DNA from: CBDDDW01 sp965226805
GTDB taxonomy: Bacteria; Chloroflexota; Dehalococcoidia; Lucifugimonadales; JAGWBF01
Assembly (NCBI GenBank): GCA_965226805.1
Contig: CBDDDW010000027.1
Coordinates: 1-64,000, forward strand
DNA: 64,000 bases
Direction of reading: 5' to 3'
The notes under the pieces: model-generated
Seen by the model: the letters and a program-made list of their open reading frames with translations, nothing else
The model's database searches: none
Told to the model about the DNA's origin: nothing
Part shown: positions 25,533-34,931 of the stretch, piece by piece
How the letters are laid out: the number at the start of each line of letters is the position of its first letter
How positions within the stretch are numbered: position 1 is the first letter of the stretch
Position numbers and translations under genes: made by a program

Positions 25533-25797
25533 TCTGGATGGCGGCCGGTCCCCTCCCCTGACCAGGAGGGGGAGGAGGAAATACCGGGGGACACCCCCGG
25601 ACACCCCCGCCAAAGGGGGCGCTGCCCCCTCTGGACTCCCGCTTCACGCACGAAAAGAGTCAGAGACACTGCATATTTGTCTTGATCGCGGCCGATCCCC
25701 TCCACAGACCAGGAGAGGGAGGAGGAAATACCGGTGCACTCCCCCAGATACCGCCGCCAAAGAGGGCGCTGCCCCCTCTGGACTCCCATTTACGCGC
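25533..25797. repeat. Tandem pair of about 147-base GC-rich units
   Basis: The gap between the DUF59 gene and uvrB (25465-25899) holds two copies of a unit starting at 25533 and 25680. Each has the order GCGGCCGRTCCCCTCC, a GACCAGGAG...GGAGGAGGAAATACCGG segment, CGCCAAAG, and GCTGCCCCCTCTGGACTCCC. The copies differ by substitutions and the second is cut near 25797. Any translated frame simply repeats itself, so I regard it as noncoding. No promoter or other gene is seen in the rest of the gap. Confidence 0.8.
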
Positions 25798-25899
25798 TAA
25801 AGGTCCGTTGGAACCACCAGATGATTGAGGATTTGGTGACTTGAGACACGGCCGCACTAGCCGGAGTCTTCGTGGGTATCAGCAACTGATGTACTTCGC

Positions 25900-27903
25900 C
25901 TAGGCTATCGGCATTGGCGTCTTCTCATCCACCACCAGGAGGCGCCTGAGCTCGTAAATCTCGTCCCTGAGCATGGCGGCCTTCTCGAACTCCAGTCGCT
26001 TGGCCGCCGCTTTCATCTGCGACTCCATGTCCTTGACCACGCGGAACATCTCGTCCCTGGACATGGTCTTCTTCGCCGTCATGTACGGCGTCCTGGTCTC
26101 CGCCACCACCTTGATCCGGTCCGTTATATCTTTCACCGCCTTCTTGATACCCTGGGGCACTATGCCGTGCTCCAGGTTAAAAGCATGCTGTATGCCCCGT
26201 CGGCGGTAGGTCTCGTCGATGGCCCGCCTCATGGAATCTGTCACGATGTCGGCGTACATGATCACGTGGCCTTCCTCGTGGCGGGCCGCCCTTCCTATAG
26301 TTTGAACGAGAGAGGACTGGGAACGGAGAAAGCCCTCCTTATCGGCGTCCAGAATGGCGACCAGGCTGACCTCGGGGAGGTCCAGCCCCTCTCGGAGCAA
26401 GTTTATCCCCACGACCACGTCGTAGACGCCCAGGCGGAGGTCCCGCAGGATTTCGCTGCGCTCCAGCGTCTGGATATCTGAATGAAGGTAGTGATTCCTG
26501 ACGCCCATCTCTTGAAGATAGTCGGCCAGCTCCTCGGCCATCTTCTTGGTCAATGTAGTCACCAGGCAACGTTCCCCAGCATCGACTCGGGCTTTTATCT
26601 GGTGTATCAGGTCATCTATCTGCCCCTTTGTCGGCTTTATCTCCACGGTGGGGTCCTGAAGCCCGGTGGGGCGAATCACTTGCTCCACGACCTGGGAGCT
26701 CACCCGCAGCTCGTGGGGGCCGGGTGTCGCCGAGACCAGGATTGTCTGGCCTATGCGGGACTCGAACTCTCGGAAGTTGAGGGGCCTGTTGTCCAGGGCC
26801 GAGGGCAACCTGAATCCGTAGTCCACCAGGGTCTGCTTCCGCGATATGTCGCCGTGGTACATACCTCGAACCTGCGGCAGGGTCATGTGAGACTCGTCAA
26901 CGAACAAGATGAAATCTTTGGGGAAGTAGTCCAAGAGTGTCCAGGGTGAGCTGCCCTGGGCCCGGCGGGCCAGATGGCGGGCATAGTTCTCAACGCCGGA
27001 GCAAAACCCGGTCTCCCGCATCATCTCCATGTCGTAGTTGGTCCGGGACTCCAGACGCGCCGCTTCAAGCACCTTCCCTCGGGCTCGGAAATCCTCCAGC
27101 CGCTCTTCGAGTTCGACTTCTATGTCTGCCAAAGCCATGTCCAGCTTTTCCCTTGAGGTGACGAAGTGCTTGGCGGGATAAATTTCCATCTCCTGGCGCT
27201 CAGAAAGTATCTCTCCGGTAAGGGGGTCAATCTCAACTATGCGCTCCACCTCATCGCCCCAGAACTGGATCCGTACGGCTATCTCCTCGTAGGCTGGCAA
27301 TACCTCCAGAGTGTCGCCCCGTATGCGGAACTTGCCGCGGCTCACCTCCATTTCGTTTCTCTCGTACTGCATACTCACCAACTGCCGAACAAGCTGGCTC
27401 CTGTTCCGGACCTCGCCGACTTTCACTTGGGCCACGAAACCGTAGTAGTCCTCGGGGTCCCCCAGACCATAGATGCACGACACCGAGGCGACAATCAACA
27501 CATCCCGGCGAGTCAGCAGGGACCTGGTGGCGGCGAGACGAAGCTTGTCTATCTCCTCGTTGACGTCCGCGTCCTTTTCGATATAGGTGTCCGTCCGAGG
27601 CACGTACGCCTCGGGCTGGTAATAATCGTAGTAGGAGACGAAATACTCTATGGCGTTATCGGGGAAGAACTCCTTGAACTCCGTCGCCAGCTGGGCGGCT
27701 AACGTCTTGTTGTGAGCTATAACCAGGGCGGGCCTCTGCAGCCTTTCGACGACCTTGGCCATAGTGAAGGTCTTTCCGCTGCCCGTGACCCCCAACAGGG
27801 TCTGGTAGCGGTGCTCCTGCTCGAGGCCGTATACCAGGCGGTCCACGGCCTCAGGCTGGTCGCCAGTCGCTTCGAAGTCCGCTACTATCTTGAACTCAGG
27901 CAT
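25900..27903 (-). CDS. uvrB: Excinuclease ABC subunit B
   Basis: This is the damage-verifying helicase-like subunit of nucleotide excision repair. The 667 residues have Walker A LGVTGSGKTFTMAKV (near 37-51), the damage-probing beta-hairpin YYDYYQPEAYVPRTDTYIEK, and FVDESHMTLPQ. Helicase motif VI is QTIGRAARHEEGHV. The C-terminal UVR domain contains RLEFEKAAMLRDEIYELRR, which binds UvrC. The length is normal. It is last in a leftward group with ruvA and ruvC, eight bases after ruvA, so it may share their transcript. Confidence 0.97.
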   Translation of the reverse strand: MPEFKIVADFEATGDQPEAVDRLVYGLEQEHRYQTLLGVTGSGKTFTMAKVVERLQRPALVIAHNKTLAAQLATEFKEFFPDNAIEYFVSYYDYYQPEAYVPRTDTYIEKDADVNEEIDKLRLAATRSLLTRRDVLIVASVSCIYGLGDPEDYYGFVAQVKVGEVRNRSQLVRQLVSMQYERNEMEVSRGKFRIRGDTLEVLPAYEEIAVRIQFWGDEVERIVEIDPLTGEILSERQEMEIYPAKHFVTSREKLDMALADIEVELEERLEDFRARGKVLEAARLESRTNYDMEMMRETGFCSGVENYARHLARRAQGSSPWTLLDYFPKDFILFVDESHMTLPQVRGMYHGDISRKQTLVDYGFRLPSALDNRPLNFREFESRIGQTILVSATPGPHELRVSSQVVEQVIRPTGLQDPTVEIKPTKGQIDDLIHQIKARVDAGERCLVTTLTKKMAEELADYLQEMGVRNHYLHSDIQTLERSEILRDLRLGVYDVVVGINLLREGLDLPEVSLVAILDADKEGFLRSQSSLVQTIGRAARHEEGHVIMYADIVTDSMRRAIDETYRRRGIQHAFNLEHGIVPQGIKKAVKDITDRIKVVAETRTPYMTAKKTMSRDEMFRVVKDMESQMKAAAKRLEFEKAAMLRDEIYELRRLLVVDEKTPMPIA

Positions 27904-27911
27904 ACTTCACC

Positions 27912-28493
27912 CTACCCCGCCAGCTGCTGCAGGGCCCTGCGAATCCTCTCCTCGAGAGAGAGTTCGTTCCCGTTCCCGGCTGAAGCCACCACCCGCCGGC
28001 ACTCGACTGCGGAGTAACCCAGCGCCATCAGCGCGGAGACAACCTCCTCATCCTCGCCTCCGAATTGGGACAGGGAGGGCGCCATCTCCCCCTGCAACTT
28101 ACCCTTCAGCTCCAGTACGAGCCTCCCCGCAGTCCTCTTTCCCACCCCGGGGGCCCGGCTCAAGGCATCCACATCTCCCGAAGCCACGGCGTTGATCAGG
28201 GACTGTGACCCCATTGAGGACAGAAGAGAGAGCGCGGTCCGAGGCCCAACTCCCGCAACGCCGTTCAGGGTTTGAAAAAGGCGAAGGGCCTCAGGGCTCG
28301 AGAACCCGTACAGCACTGGCTCATCGTCCCGTACGTAAAGCCGGGTGTGAAGTCGCACCTCATCGCCGATGCCGCCCAGGTTCTCTACGGTGGACTGAGG
28401 CACGAAGATCTGAAAGCTCACGCCTCCCCCGACTCGCAGCTGTACCCAGCCCGCGCCTCTGTCCTCCAGAATGCCGCTGACTCCGGTTATCAA
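27912..28493 (-). CDS. ruvA: Holliday junction branch migration protein RuvA
   Basis: RuvA binds four-way junctions and loads RuvB. The 193 residues have the OB-fold N terminus (MITGVSGILEDRGAGWV). Two helix-hairpin-helix motifs follow (FQTLNGVAGVGPRTALSLLS and LSRAPGVGKRTAGRLVLEL). The C-terminal domain III, which contacts RuvB, is also present (EEVVSALMALGYSAVECRRV). It lies between ruvC and uvrB, while ruvB is encoded divergently at 29997. Confidence 0.96.
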   Translation of the reverse strand: MITGVSGILEDRGAGWVQLRVGGGVSFQIFVPQSTVENLGGIGDEVRLHTRLYVRDDEPVLYGFSSPEALRLFQTLNGVAGVGPRTALSLLSSMGSQSLINAVASGDVDALSRAPGVGKRTAGRLVLELKGKLQGEMAPSLSQFGGEDEEVVSALMALGYSAVECRRVVASAGNGNELSLEERIRRALQQLAG

Positions 28494-28526
28494 ACACTCT
28501 ACCTCATGAACCGCTTCGGCCCGTCA

Positions 28527-29042
28527 TCATTCCGTGTTGATCCTGCGCTCCAGGACATCTTCTAATTGCTTCTGCCTGATGTGACACATCCCGATGGCAA
28601 GTGCGTCGGCGGCATCGGAGGGAGAAGGCACCGAGTCCAGGTTGAGCAGGACACGCACCATTTCCTGGACCTGACCCTTGGTGGCGGCCCCATGATCGGT
28701 AACCGCCAACTTTACTTTGGCCGGCGGATAGCGGTGCACGGGGATAGCCTGACCGGCCGCGGCAATCAGGACCACGGCCTGCGCCTGGCCCACAGCTATG
28801 GCGGGCCTAGCGTACTGGCGCTCCCCCTTGCCCATGAAGGGCTCCTCGACCGCCACCGCGTCAGGGTGCCAGATACTGATCATGTTCAGTACGTGGGAAT
28901 AGAGCTGGTATAGGCGTTCTTCCAATGGCAAAGTAGAGCGGAGGGCCACGACTCCCCAGTCTACGGCCTGGATGCGGCCATCTTCTTCCAGCAGTCCGTA
29001 GCCCATCCGGATAGTGCCCGGGTCAATACCGAGGATGCGCAT
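28527..29042 (-). CDS. ruvC: Crossover junction endodeoxyribonuclease RuvC
   Basis: This is the Holliday junction resolvase with an RNase H fold. The 171 residues show the catalytic carboxylates: Asp7 in MRILGIDPGT, Glu in VAVEEPFMG, and the Asp pair in SPSDAADALAIGMCH. Positions and length are normal. It begins 8 bases after the YebC-type gene ends and precedes ruvA by 33 bases, the common yebC-ruvC-ruvA order. Confidence 0.96.
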   Translation of the reverse strand: MRILGIDPGTIRMGYGLLEEDGRIQAVDWGVVALRSTLPLEERLYQLYSHVLNMISIWHPDAVAVEEPFMGKGERQYARPAIAVGQAQAVVLIAAAGQAIPVHRYPPAKVKLAVTDHGAATKGQVQEMVRVLLNLDSVPSPSDAADALAIGMCHIRQKQLEDVLERRINTE

Positions 29043-29050
29043 GCTGGGGG

Positions 29051-29812
29051 CTAGCCCTCCGAGCGGTACTTGTTCAGCGCCTCATCGGGAAAGTCGGCGT
29101 TGCTGTATACCTTCTGGACGTCCATTAGCTCCTCGAGACTGTCCAGCAACTTGAGGGTCTGAGCCGCGTCCTTCATCTCCAGTGACACCGTGGACTTGGG
29201 TATCATCGATATCTCCGCCGACGAGGTCTCGATTTGCTGCGTTTCCAGCTCCTTGCGGACCTCCTCTAGGCCTTCGGGCTGGGTGTATATCTCGAGATAT
29301 CCATCTTCAATCTTCACGTCCTCCGCTGCCGCGTCGATCGCCACCAGAGCTATATCCTCCGCCCGGTCGTCCTGCACGTCCAGGGTGATCACTCCTTTGG
29401 ACTCGAAGTTCCAGGCCACGCAGCCCGCCTCCCCCAGCGCCCCGCCGCCCTTGGCAAAGGCGGCACGGACTTCCGAGGCGGTTCGATTCCTGTTGGGAGT
29501 GAGTGCCTCTAGCATTATGGCAGTGCCACCGGGGCCGTATCCCTCGTAGATTAGCTCCTCCAGCTCCTCGCCGGAGTCGCCTCCTCCAGTGGCCCGGTTG
29601 ATGGCCCTCTCCACGGTGTCCATGGGCATGTTCTCACTGCGGGCCTTGTCGACGGCCAGGCGCAGACGGTAGTTGACGTCCGGGTCGGGGCCTCCCCCCT
29701 GCCGTATGGCGACGGTGATTTCCCGGCTCAGCCTGGTGAAAACCTGCCCGCGCTTGACGTCAGTGGCGCCTTTCGCGCGCTTTATCGTTGACCACTTAGA
29801 GTGTCCGGACAT
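29051..29812 (-). CDS. YebC/PmpR family DNA-binding regulatory protein
   Basis: This conserved family includes transcription regulators and, in recent work, translation factors that help at proline-rich stalls. The 253 residues open with MSGHSKWSTIKRAKGATDVK and RGQVFTRLSREITVA. They include EELIYEGYGPGGTAIM and SKGVITLD, with normal length. The ATG at 29812 is chosen because GGAGGGGG lies eight bases upstream. A GTG three codons earlier would sit directly on that site. It is the first gene of the leftward ruvC-ruvA-uvrB group. Confidence 0.93.
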   Translation of the reverse strand: MSGHSKWSTIKRAKGATDVKRGQVFTRLSREITVAIRQGGGPDPDVNYRLRLAVDKARSENMPMDTVERAINRATGGGDSGEELEELIYEGYGPGGTAIMLEALTPNRNRTASEVRAAFAKGGGALGEAGCVAWNFESKGVITLDVQDDRAEDIALVAIDAAAEDVKIEDGYLEIYTQPEGLEEVRKELETQQIETSSAEISMIPKSTVSLEMKDAAQTLKLLDSLEELMDVQKVYSNADFPDEALNKYRSEG

Positions 29813-29920
29813 AACTATCACCCCCTCCGGGCAACCTAGGTAACCTTAATAGGATTTTATCATACAGGGGTCTGAATGTGCAGAGTGACTTCTGCCGGCT
29901 ACCCGCGTCTCTCACCTGCC

Positions 29921-29950
29921 TTGACTCCCCTACTCAGATACCCATAGAAT
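29921..29950 (+). promoter_or_regulatory. Sigma-70-type promoter for ruvB
   Basis: TTGACT at 29921-29926 and TAGAAT at 29945-29950 are each one base from consensus. They have an 18-base spacer and lie about 46 bases before the ruvB start. They are in the divergent space between the YebC gene and ruvB. Confidence 0.55.
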
Positions 29951-29996
29951 GAAGCCCAGCGCGGCCCAGTGTAGCATGCCTGGGCACTGAGGTAGC

Positions 29997-31025
29997 ATGA
30001 CCGAGCGCCTCGTTTCGGGAAAAGTCATCCAAGAGGAAGATGCCCTCGACACCTCCCTGCGCCCTGCGCGCCTTCAGGACTTCGTGGGCCAGGACAAGGT
30101 CAAGGAGAACCTCAGCATCGCCATGCAGGCCTCGAAGATGCGCGGCGAACCCCTGGACCACGTAATCATCTACGGGCCGCCCGGGCTGGGCAAGACTACT
30201 CTGGCCCACATCATCGCCCAGGAGATGGGTGTCAACATCAAGATCACCTCGGGCCCGGCTATCGAGCGGGCGGGTGATATGGCCGCCATTCTTACCAGCG
30301 TCGGCCAGGCGGACGTGCTCTTCATCGATGAGGTCCACCGCCTGAGCCGGGTTGTGGAAGAAGTCCTCTACCCCGCCATGGAGGAATTCTTCCTCTCGTG
30401 GGTCGTCGGGAAGGGTCTCGGCGCAAGGAACATCAACCTGCGGATCAACCCGTTCACCTTCATAGGTGCTACGACCCGGTATGCTATGGTCAGCGCTCCG
30501 CTGAGGGACAGGTTCGGCTCTGTCTACCGCCTGGACTATTACGACCGGGCGGCCATGGAGTCGATTGTGGCACGCTCCGCCCGCATCCTCGGCGTGCCCA
30601 TAGACGAGGCGGGCGTCCTTGAAATCGCCGCCCGCTCCAGGGGCACCCCAAGGGTGGCGAACCGCCTGCTCAAGCGCACGAGGGACTATGCTCAGGTTAT
30701 GGTGGATGGTAGAATAACGGGGAGCGTCGCCCTGGACGCCCTCGCGAAGCTTGAAGTGGACAGCCTGGGACTTGACGATACCGACCACAAGCTACTGAGG
30801 AACATTGTAGAGAAGTTTTCCGGAGGGCCGGTTGGGCTCGAGACATTGGCGGCCTCCGTGGGCGAGGACGCCGACACCATCATGGATATATACGAGCCCT
30901 ATCTACTTCAGCTTGGTTTTCTGGACCGGACCCCCCGGGGGAGGCTCGCCACACGGATGGCCTACGAGCACCTGGGCGTCGAGTATAAAGCTAGGGAGGA
31001 ACCACCCCAGGGTAAGTTGCTGTAA
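29997..31025 (+). CDS. ruvB: Holliday junction branch migration ATPase RuvB
   Basis: This is the AAA+ motor that drives junction branch migration with RuvA. The 342 residues have RPARLQDFVGQDKVKENL, Walker A YGPPGLGKTTLAHI (near 60), Walker B DVLFIDEVHRL and sensor-1 FIGATTRYAMVSAPLRDRFG. The C-terminal winged helix includes TPRGRLATRMAYEHLG. It starts at ATG 29997 after GAGGTAGC. It is transcribed away from ruvC and ruvA; in many bacteria the three are in one operon, so two promoters are needed here. Confidence 0.97.
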   Translation: MTERLVSGKVIQEEDALDTSLRPARLQDFVGQDKVKENLSIAMQASKMRGEPLDHVIIYGPPGLGKTTLAHIIAQEMGVNIKITSGPAIERAGDMAAILTSVGQADVLFIDEVHRLSRVVEEVLYPAMEEFFLSWVVGKGLGARNINLRINPFTFIGATTRYAMVSAPLRDRFGSVYRLDYYDRAAMESIVARSARILGVPIDEAGVLEIAARSRGTPRVANRLLKRTRDYAQVMVDGRITGSVALDALAKLEVDSLGLDDTDHKLLRNIVEKFSGGPVGLETLAASVGEDADTIMDIYEPYLLQLGFLDRTPRGRLATRMAYEHLGVEYKAREEPPQGKLL

Positions 31026-31197
31026 CGAGCCGGGACCTTCCACACTCTTCTCCCAACGAAAGCGAAGCTGGTACCACGGCCGGGATGAGGGAGCGCCACT
31101 CAAATTGTTCGACCGGATAGGCATTGTCGTGACGAAAGATCACGGAATCAGGCGTGAGGAAGCCTCGAGGCTCGCCACTGGGTCAGGAGGTCACTAG

Positions 31198-31851
31198 ATG
31201 CTCTACGAGCTTCGCATCGACGAGGCTATGCCGGGCCAGAAAGCGCTTCTGAATAAGCGGTATGCCGAACATACTGTGGGTCTCTTCAAGAAACACGGGA
31301 TAGACGTGCTGGTTATCTGGAATGAGGAGATGGGCACGACAATCCACGTTAGGTTGGTCCTTGTGTTCGACAGCATGGCGGATAGGGAGGCGAAGTGGAA
31401 CGCCTTCCAGGACGACCCCGAATGGGTGAGAGCCCGGGAAGAGTCGGAGAAGGATGGTCTCATCCTGGCGAGGTCCTATAACCGGTTTCTGCGCCTCACC
31501 TCTTACTCCGTCGTGCCGAAGATAGATACCAAGGTCCAGGAGATGCGGATTTACGAGGCGGTCCCAGGCAAGCTGCCCGCCCTCAACGAGCGGTTCGCCA
31601 ACATCACCGACCCGCTTCTCAAGAAGTACGGTATCAAGGCCCACGCCTACTGGACCGAGGAGGTGGGCACGAGCGACCAGTTGGTATACATCCGAGGCTA
31701 CGACAGCCTGGAGGACAGGGACAAGAAAGTCCATGCCTTCCACTCCGACCCCGAATGGCTGAAGGTGTTGGAGTCCGAGCGACAGGACCCACTGGTAAGG
31801 AGGGGCCGGAACACCGTTCTCATACCCACCGGCTACTCACCCAAGTCCTAG
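31198..31851 (+). CDS. NIPSNAP family protein, two tandem domains
   Basis: The 217 residues consist of two ferredoxin-like repeats of about 105. Each starts with a near-identical motif (MLYELRIDEAMPGQKALLNK and MRIYEAVPGKLPALNERFAN). Each ends with a D-S-(M/L)-x-D-R-x-x-K, F-x-x-D-P-E-W segment. NIPSNAP and related dimeric alpha-beta barrel proteins have no settled biochemical role in bacteria. It precedes the F420 biosynthesis genes after a 141-base gap, which may be meaningful or chance. A 172-base spacer without a clear gene separates it from ruvB. Confidence 0.85.
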   Translation: MLYELRIDEAMPGQKALLNKRYAEHTVGLFKKHGIDVLVIWNEEMGTTIHVRLVLVFDSMADREAKWNAFQDDPEWVRAREESEKDGLILARSYNRFLRLTSYSVVPKIDTKVQEMRIYEAVPGKLPALNERFANITDPLLKKYGIKAHAYWTEEVGTSDQLVYIRGYDSLEDRDKKVHAFHSDPEWLKVLESERQDPLVRRGRNTVLIPTGYSPKS

Positions 31852-31992
31852 AGCAGCCTCTTCGGACACCCTTCACCGATCAGGAGAGAGCTAGAGAAAG
31901 GCGGTCCTGTTCCCGCTCCCTCTGTGGGAGAGGGTTAGGGTGAGGGCGGCGCCCCAGAGCAGCACACTCAGACCTTTGTAGGAATCGAGAGA

Positions 31993-33327
31993 ATGGCGTC
32001 AAGCAGAATTAGCACGCAGCCCCGGTCCCCTCGATACGGACCGGACCCAGCGGCCCACTCCAGAATGGAGGAGCTGCTGGATATGGAGGATCCGCTGCCC
32101 AGGCTCGGCAACGGGCTGAGGCCCATTGTGGAAGAGGTCCTCGAGGACCCAGGACGTCCCGGAGACGCCCCTCTCCTCCTCAGTCGACCAGAGGCGTACC
32201 GCCTAGCCGGCTCCGGCCCCCAGGAGCTGCCCTCCCTCTGCCGTGTCGCCTCTATCCTCCGAGACAGGGGCAAGGGCAGAGATGTTACCTTCTCCCCAAA
32301 GGTCTTTATTCCACTGACGAGGCTCTGCCGCGATTTCTGTGGCTACTGCACCTTCCGCCAAGCGCCCCACCAGGCCGACGGTCTCTACATGAGTCTCGAA
32401 GAAGTGCGAGCCGTGGCGGAGGCCGGTGAACGCCTTGGATGCACTGAAGCCCTGTTCACTCTGGGAGAGAGGCCCGAGCAACGTTACCCGGAAGCCAAGG
32501 AATGGCTTCGACAACACGGCTACACCACCACCCTGGATTACCTCGGCGACGCCTCTCGAATCGTGCTGGAAGAGACATCGCTGTTGCCCCACGCCAATCC
32601 GGGCACCATGAGCCGGCGTGAGCTTGAGCAGCTCAAGGACGTCAACGCCTCTATGGGACTCATGGTCGAAAATGTGAGCCCTCGGCTCTTTGCGGCGGGT
32701 GGGCCTCACGAGTTCGCTCCCAGCAAGCGGCCCAGCGTGCGCATCAAGACCATAGAGCTGGCCGGCCGGCTCAAGGTAGCCTTCACCACCGGAATCCTCA
32801 TAGGGATCGGGGAGACCCGGGAAGAGCGGATCGAGTCCGTTCTGGCCATCGGAGAGCTTCACCGGCTCTATGGCCACGTCCAGGAGGTGATTGTCCAGAA
32901 CTTCCGCGCCAAGCCCCTCACCCCCATGGAAGACCAACTGGACCCCTCTACAGAAGACCTCTTGTGGACCGTCGCCATGTCCCGCCTGATACTGGGTCCC
33001 AACATGAACATCCAGGTCCCGCCAAACCTAAGCTCGACAAGCTATCCGATTTTCCTTCTGGCGGGCATCAACGACTGGGGAGGAATCTCGCCTTTGACCA
33101 TAGATTATGTTAATCCGGAGGCGCCCTGGCCACAGATATCGGATCTGAAGCGACGCACCGAGGAGTTGGGGTTCCTTCTGAGGCCCCGCTTGCCCTTGTA
33201 CCCCGAATATGTAACCGGCGATGATGAGTACACTCCTTCTTCTCTAGTGGGGAGGATAAAGTCCCTGGCCGACGAAGAGGGCTATGTGAAGGGAGGTATC
33301 GAACGATATGTCAACGCCGCCTCCTGA
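31993..33327 (+). CDS. cofG: FO synthase, CofG subunit (radical SAM)
   Basis: With CofH, this enzyme forms the 5-deazaflavin core (7,8-didemethyl-8-hydroxy-5-deazariboflavin) of coenzyme F420. The 444 residues carry the radical SAM cluster motif CRDFCGYC (about 112-119; Cys-x3-Cys-x2-Cys) after FIPLTRL. Family segments such as ALFTLGERPEQRYPE, HANPGTMSRREL and TGILIGIGETREERIES follow. An N-terminal extension of about 90 residues precedes the SAM domain. The 3' end overlaps cofH by 20 bases, suggesting coupled translation of the two halves. Confidence 0.94.
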   Translation: MASSRISTQPRSPRYGPDPAAHSRMEELLDMEDPLPRLGNGLRPIVEEVLEDPGRPGDAPLLLSRPEAYRLAGSGPQELPSLCRVASILRDRGKGRDVTFSPKVFIPLTRLCRDFCGYCTFRQAPHQADGLYMSLEEVRAVAEAGERLGCTEALFTLGERPEQRYPEAKEWLRQHGYTTTLDYLGDASRIVLEETSLLPHANPGTMSRRELEQLKDVNASMGLMVENVSPRLFAAGGPHEFAPSKRPSVRIKTIELAGRLKVAFTTGILIGIGETREERIESVLAIGELHRLYGHVQEVIVQNFRAKPLTPMEDQLDPSTEDLLWTVAMSRLILGPNMNIQVPPNLSSTSYPIFLLAGINDWGGISPLTIDYVNPEAPWPQISDLKRRTEELGFLLRPRLPLYPEYVTGDDEYTPSSLVGRIKSLADEEGYVKGGIERYVNAAS

Positions 33328-34648
33328 TGCGAGTGGCAACGGCAACCCAACGGCCCTCGAGCACGTGTTGAGGGACATCGACGGTGGGGTGGCCCATGTA
33401 TTGAACGAGGCGCTGGAAGGCCGGGATATCTCAGTGGACGACGCCCTCGTCCTTTTCGCCACCTCTGAGCCGGAGCTCAGCGCCCTGGTAATGACCGCCG
33501 ATGAGCTCCGGAAGCGGAGCGTGGGGGATATCGTCACCTACGTCGTGAACCGCAACATCAACTTCACCAATGTGTGCATAAAGCGCTGCGGGTTCTGCGC
33601 CTTCAGCCGGGACCACAGGCAGGAGGAAGGCTATTTCCTGCCCATCAGCGAGATCATCCGGCGCGCCAGAGAGGCCTGGGACCTCGGAGCGACAGAGGTG
33701 TGTGTCCAGGCCGGGCTCCCGCCTCAAATGGAGGGTGATCTCTATATACGGCTGTGCGAGGCAATAAAGACCGAACTGCCCGACATCCACATCCACGGCT
33801 TCTCCCCCGAGGAGGTGCTCTACGGATCCATCAGGTCCCGGTGTACCATCAGGGAGTACCTCCAGGGGCTGAAGGACGTGGGCGTCGGCAGCCTCCCGGG
33901 GACCTCGGCCGAGATCCTAGACCAGGACATGCGGGACATGATCTCCCCCGGGCGCATCACCGCTAGCCAGTGGATAGAAGTAATCACCACTGCCCACGAT
34001 CTGGGGATCCCCACGACCTCCACCATCATGTATGGCCATGTCGAGAGCAACGAGCACAAGGCCCGGCACATAGCCTTGATCCGCGACATTCAGAAGGGCA
34101 CGGGAGGGTTCACCGAGTTCGTGCCCCTGAGTTTTATCTACACCGAGGCCCCAATGTACAGCAAGGCCCTGGTGGAGGGGGTCCGCGAAGGCCCCACGCA
34201 GAACGAGGTGACTAAGGTACATGCCATCTCCCGCTTGATGCTGAATAACTGGATACCGAACCTCCAGGTCTCATGGGTAAAGGAGAGCCTCACCCAGTCC
34301 CAACGTCTTCTGGGTGCTGGAGTCAACGACATGGGAGGAACCCTCATCAACGAGAGCATCTCCACCTCGGCGGGCGCTCAGTACGGCCAGCTGGTGAGAC
34401 CGGGCCAGTTCAGGCAGCTCATCCGGGACGTGGGACGCGTCCCGGCCGAGCGCTACACCACCTACGAGATACGCAAGGTCTTCGCCGATGGCGAAGACCC
34501 GGTGGAGCCCCTCGACCTGGTTGGAGACAACCCGGAAGAGCAGTTTGGGTCTTACGACCGCCTCATCAAGATGGACACCTACCGCTTCAAGCATCCCAAA
34601 TACGCCGGGCGTACCGATACACAGACCGACGGCAACCCTGAGGACTAG
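33308..34648 (+). CDS. cofH: FO synthase, CofH subunit (radical SAM)
   Basis: This is the second FO synthase half, which joins tyrosine-derived and pyrimidine-derived parts. The 446 residues show the radical SAM motif NVCIKRCGFCAFSRD with C90, C94 and C97. CVQAGLPPQMEGDLYIRLCE, HIHGFSPEEVLYG, SLPGTSAEILDQDMRDMISP and the C-terminal GAGVNDMGGTLINESIS are further family landmarks. ATG 33308 lies inside cofG. In actinobacteria these two proteins are one chain (FbiC); here they are separate but overlapping genes. Confidence 0.95.
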   Translation: MSTPPPDASGNGNPTALEHVLRDIDGGVAHVLNEALEGRDISVDDALVLFATSEPELSALVMTADELRKRSVGDIVTYVVNRNINFTNVCIKRCGFCAFSRDHRQEEGYFLPISEIIRRAREAWDLGATEVCVQAGLPPQMEGDLYIRLCEAIKTELPDIHIHGFSPEEVLYGSIRSRCTIREYLQGLKDVGVGSLPGTSAEILDQDMRDMISPGRITASQWIEVITTAHDLGIPTTSTIMYGHVESNEHKARHIALIRDIQKGTGGFTEFVPLSFIYTEAPMYSKALVEGVREGPTQNEVTKVHAISRLMLNNWIPNLQVSWVKESLTQSQRLLGAGVNDMGGTLINESISTSAGAQYGQLVRPGQFRQLIRDVGRVPAERYTTYEIRKVFADGEDPVEPLDLVGDNPEEQFGSYDRLIKMDTYRFKHPKYAGRTDTQTDGNPED

Positions 34649-34931
34649 CTCACAACGAAAATACCGCCCACCCCCGGCCTCAGGCTGGGATGAGGGTCTG
34701 AGGTGCCACAATACCGACGCGTTTCGTCACCCTGAGCTGTGCGAAGGGTCTGGAGGATGTGGGGCGTCTCACCACCCCCGCACCCGATTCTTCGCCTACG
34801 GCTCAGAATGACATTTTCGTTGCATTGACCGTCACGACATCGCTCGCAGGGGTTGCCACGACTTTACTCTGGGTGGCGATCCTACCAACCCTAGCTAGCC
34901 ACGGACGCTGTCAGCAGAAAGCAGCGGCGGT

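Noticed and set aside
25520..25789. 89-codon minus-strand frame with an internally repeated protein sequence
   Set aside because: It is a read-through of the noncoding tandem repeat. The repetition follows the DNA unit and nothing suggests a real protein.
29480..29500. GGTTCGATTCC, resembling a tRNA T-arm
   Set aside because: It lies inside the YebC-family coding sequence and no acceptor or anticodon stem surrounds it.
31102..31200. Short coding-like frame ending four bases before the NIPSNAP gene
   Set aside because: It has about 30 codons from a TTG, no ribosome-binding site and no recognisable similarity. It could be a remnant but cannot be supported.
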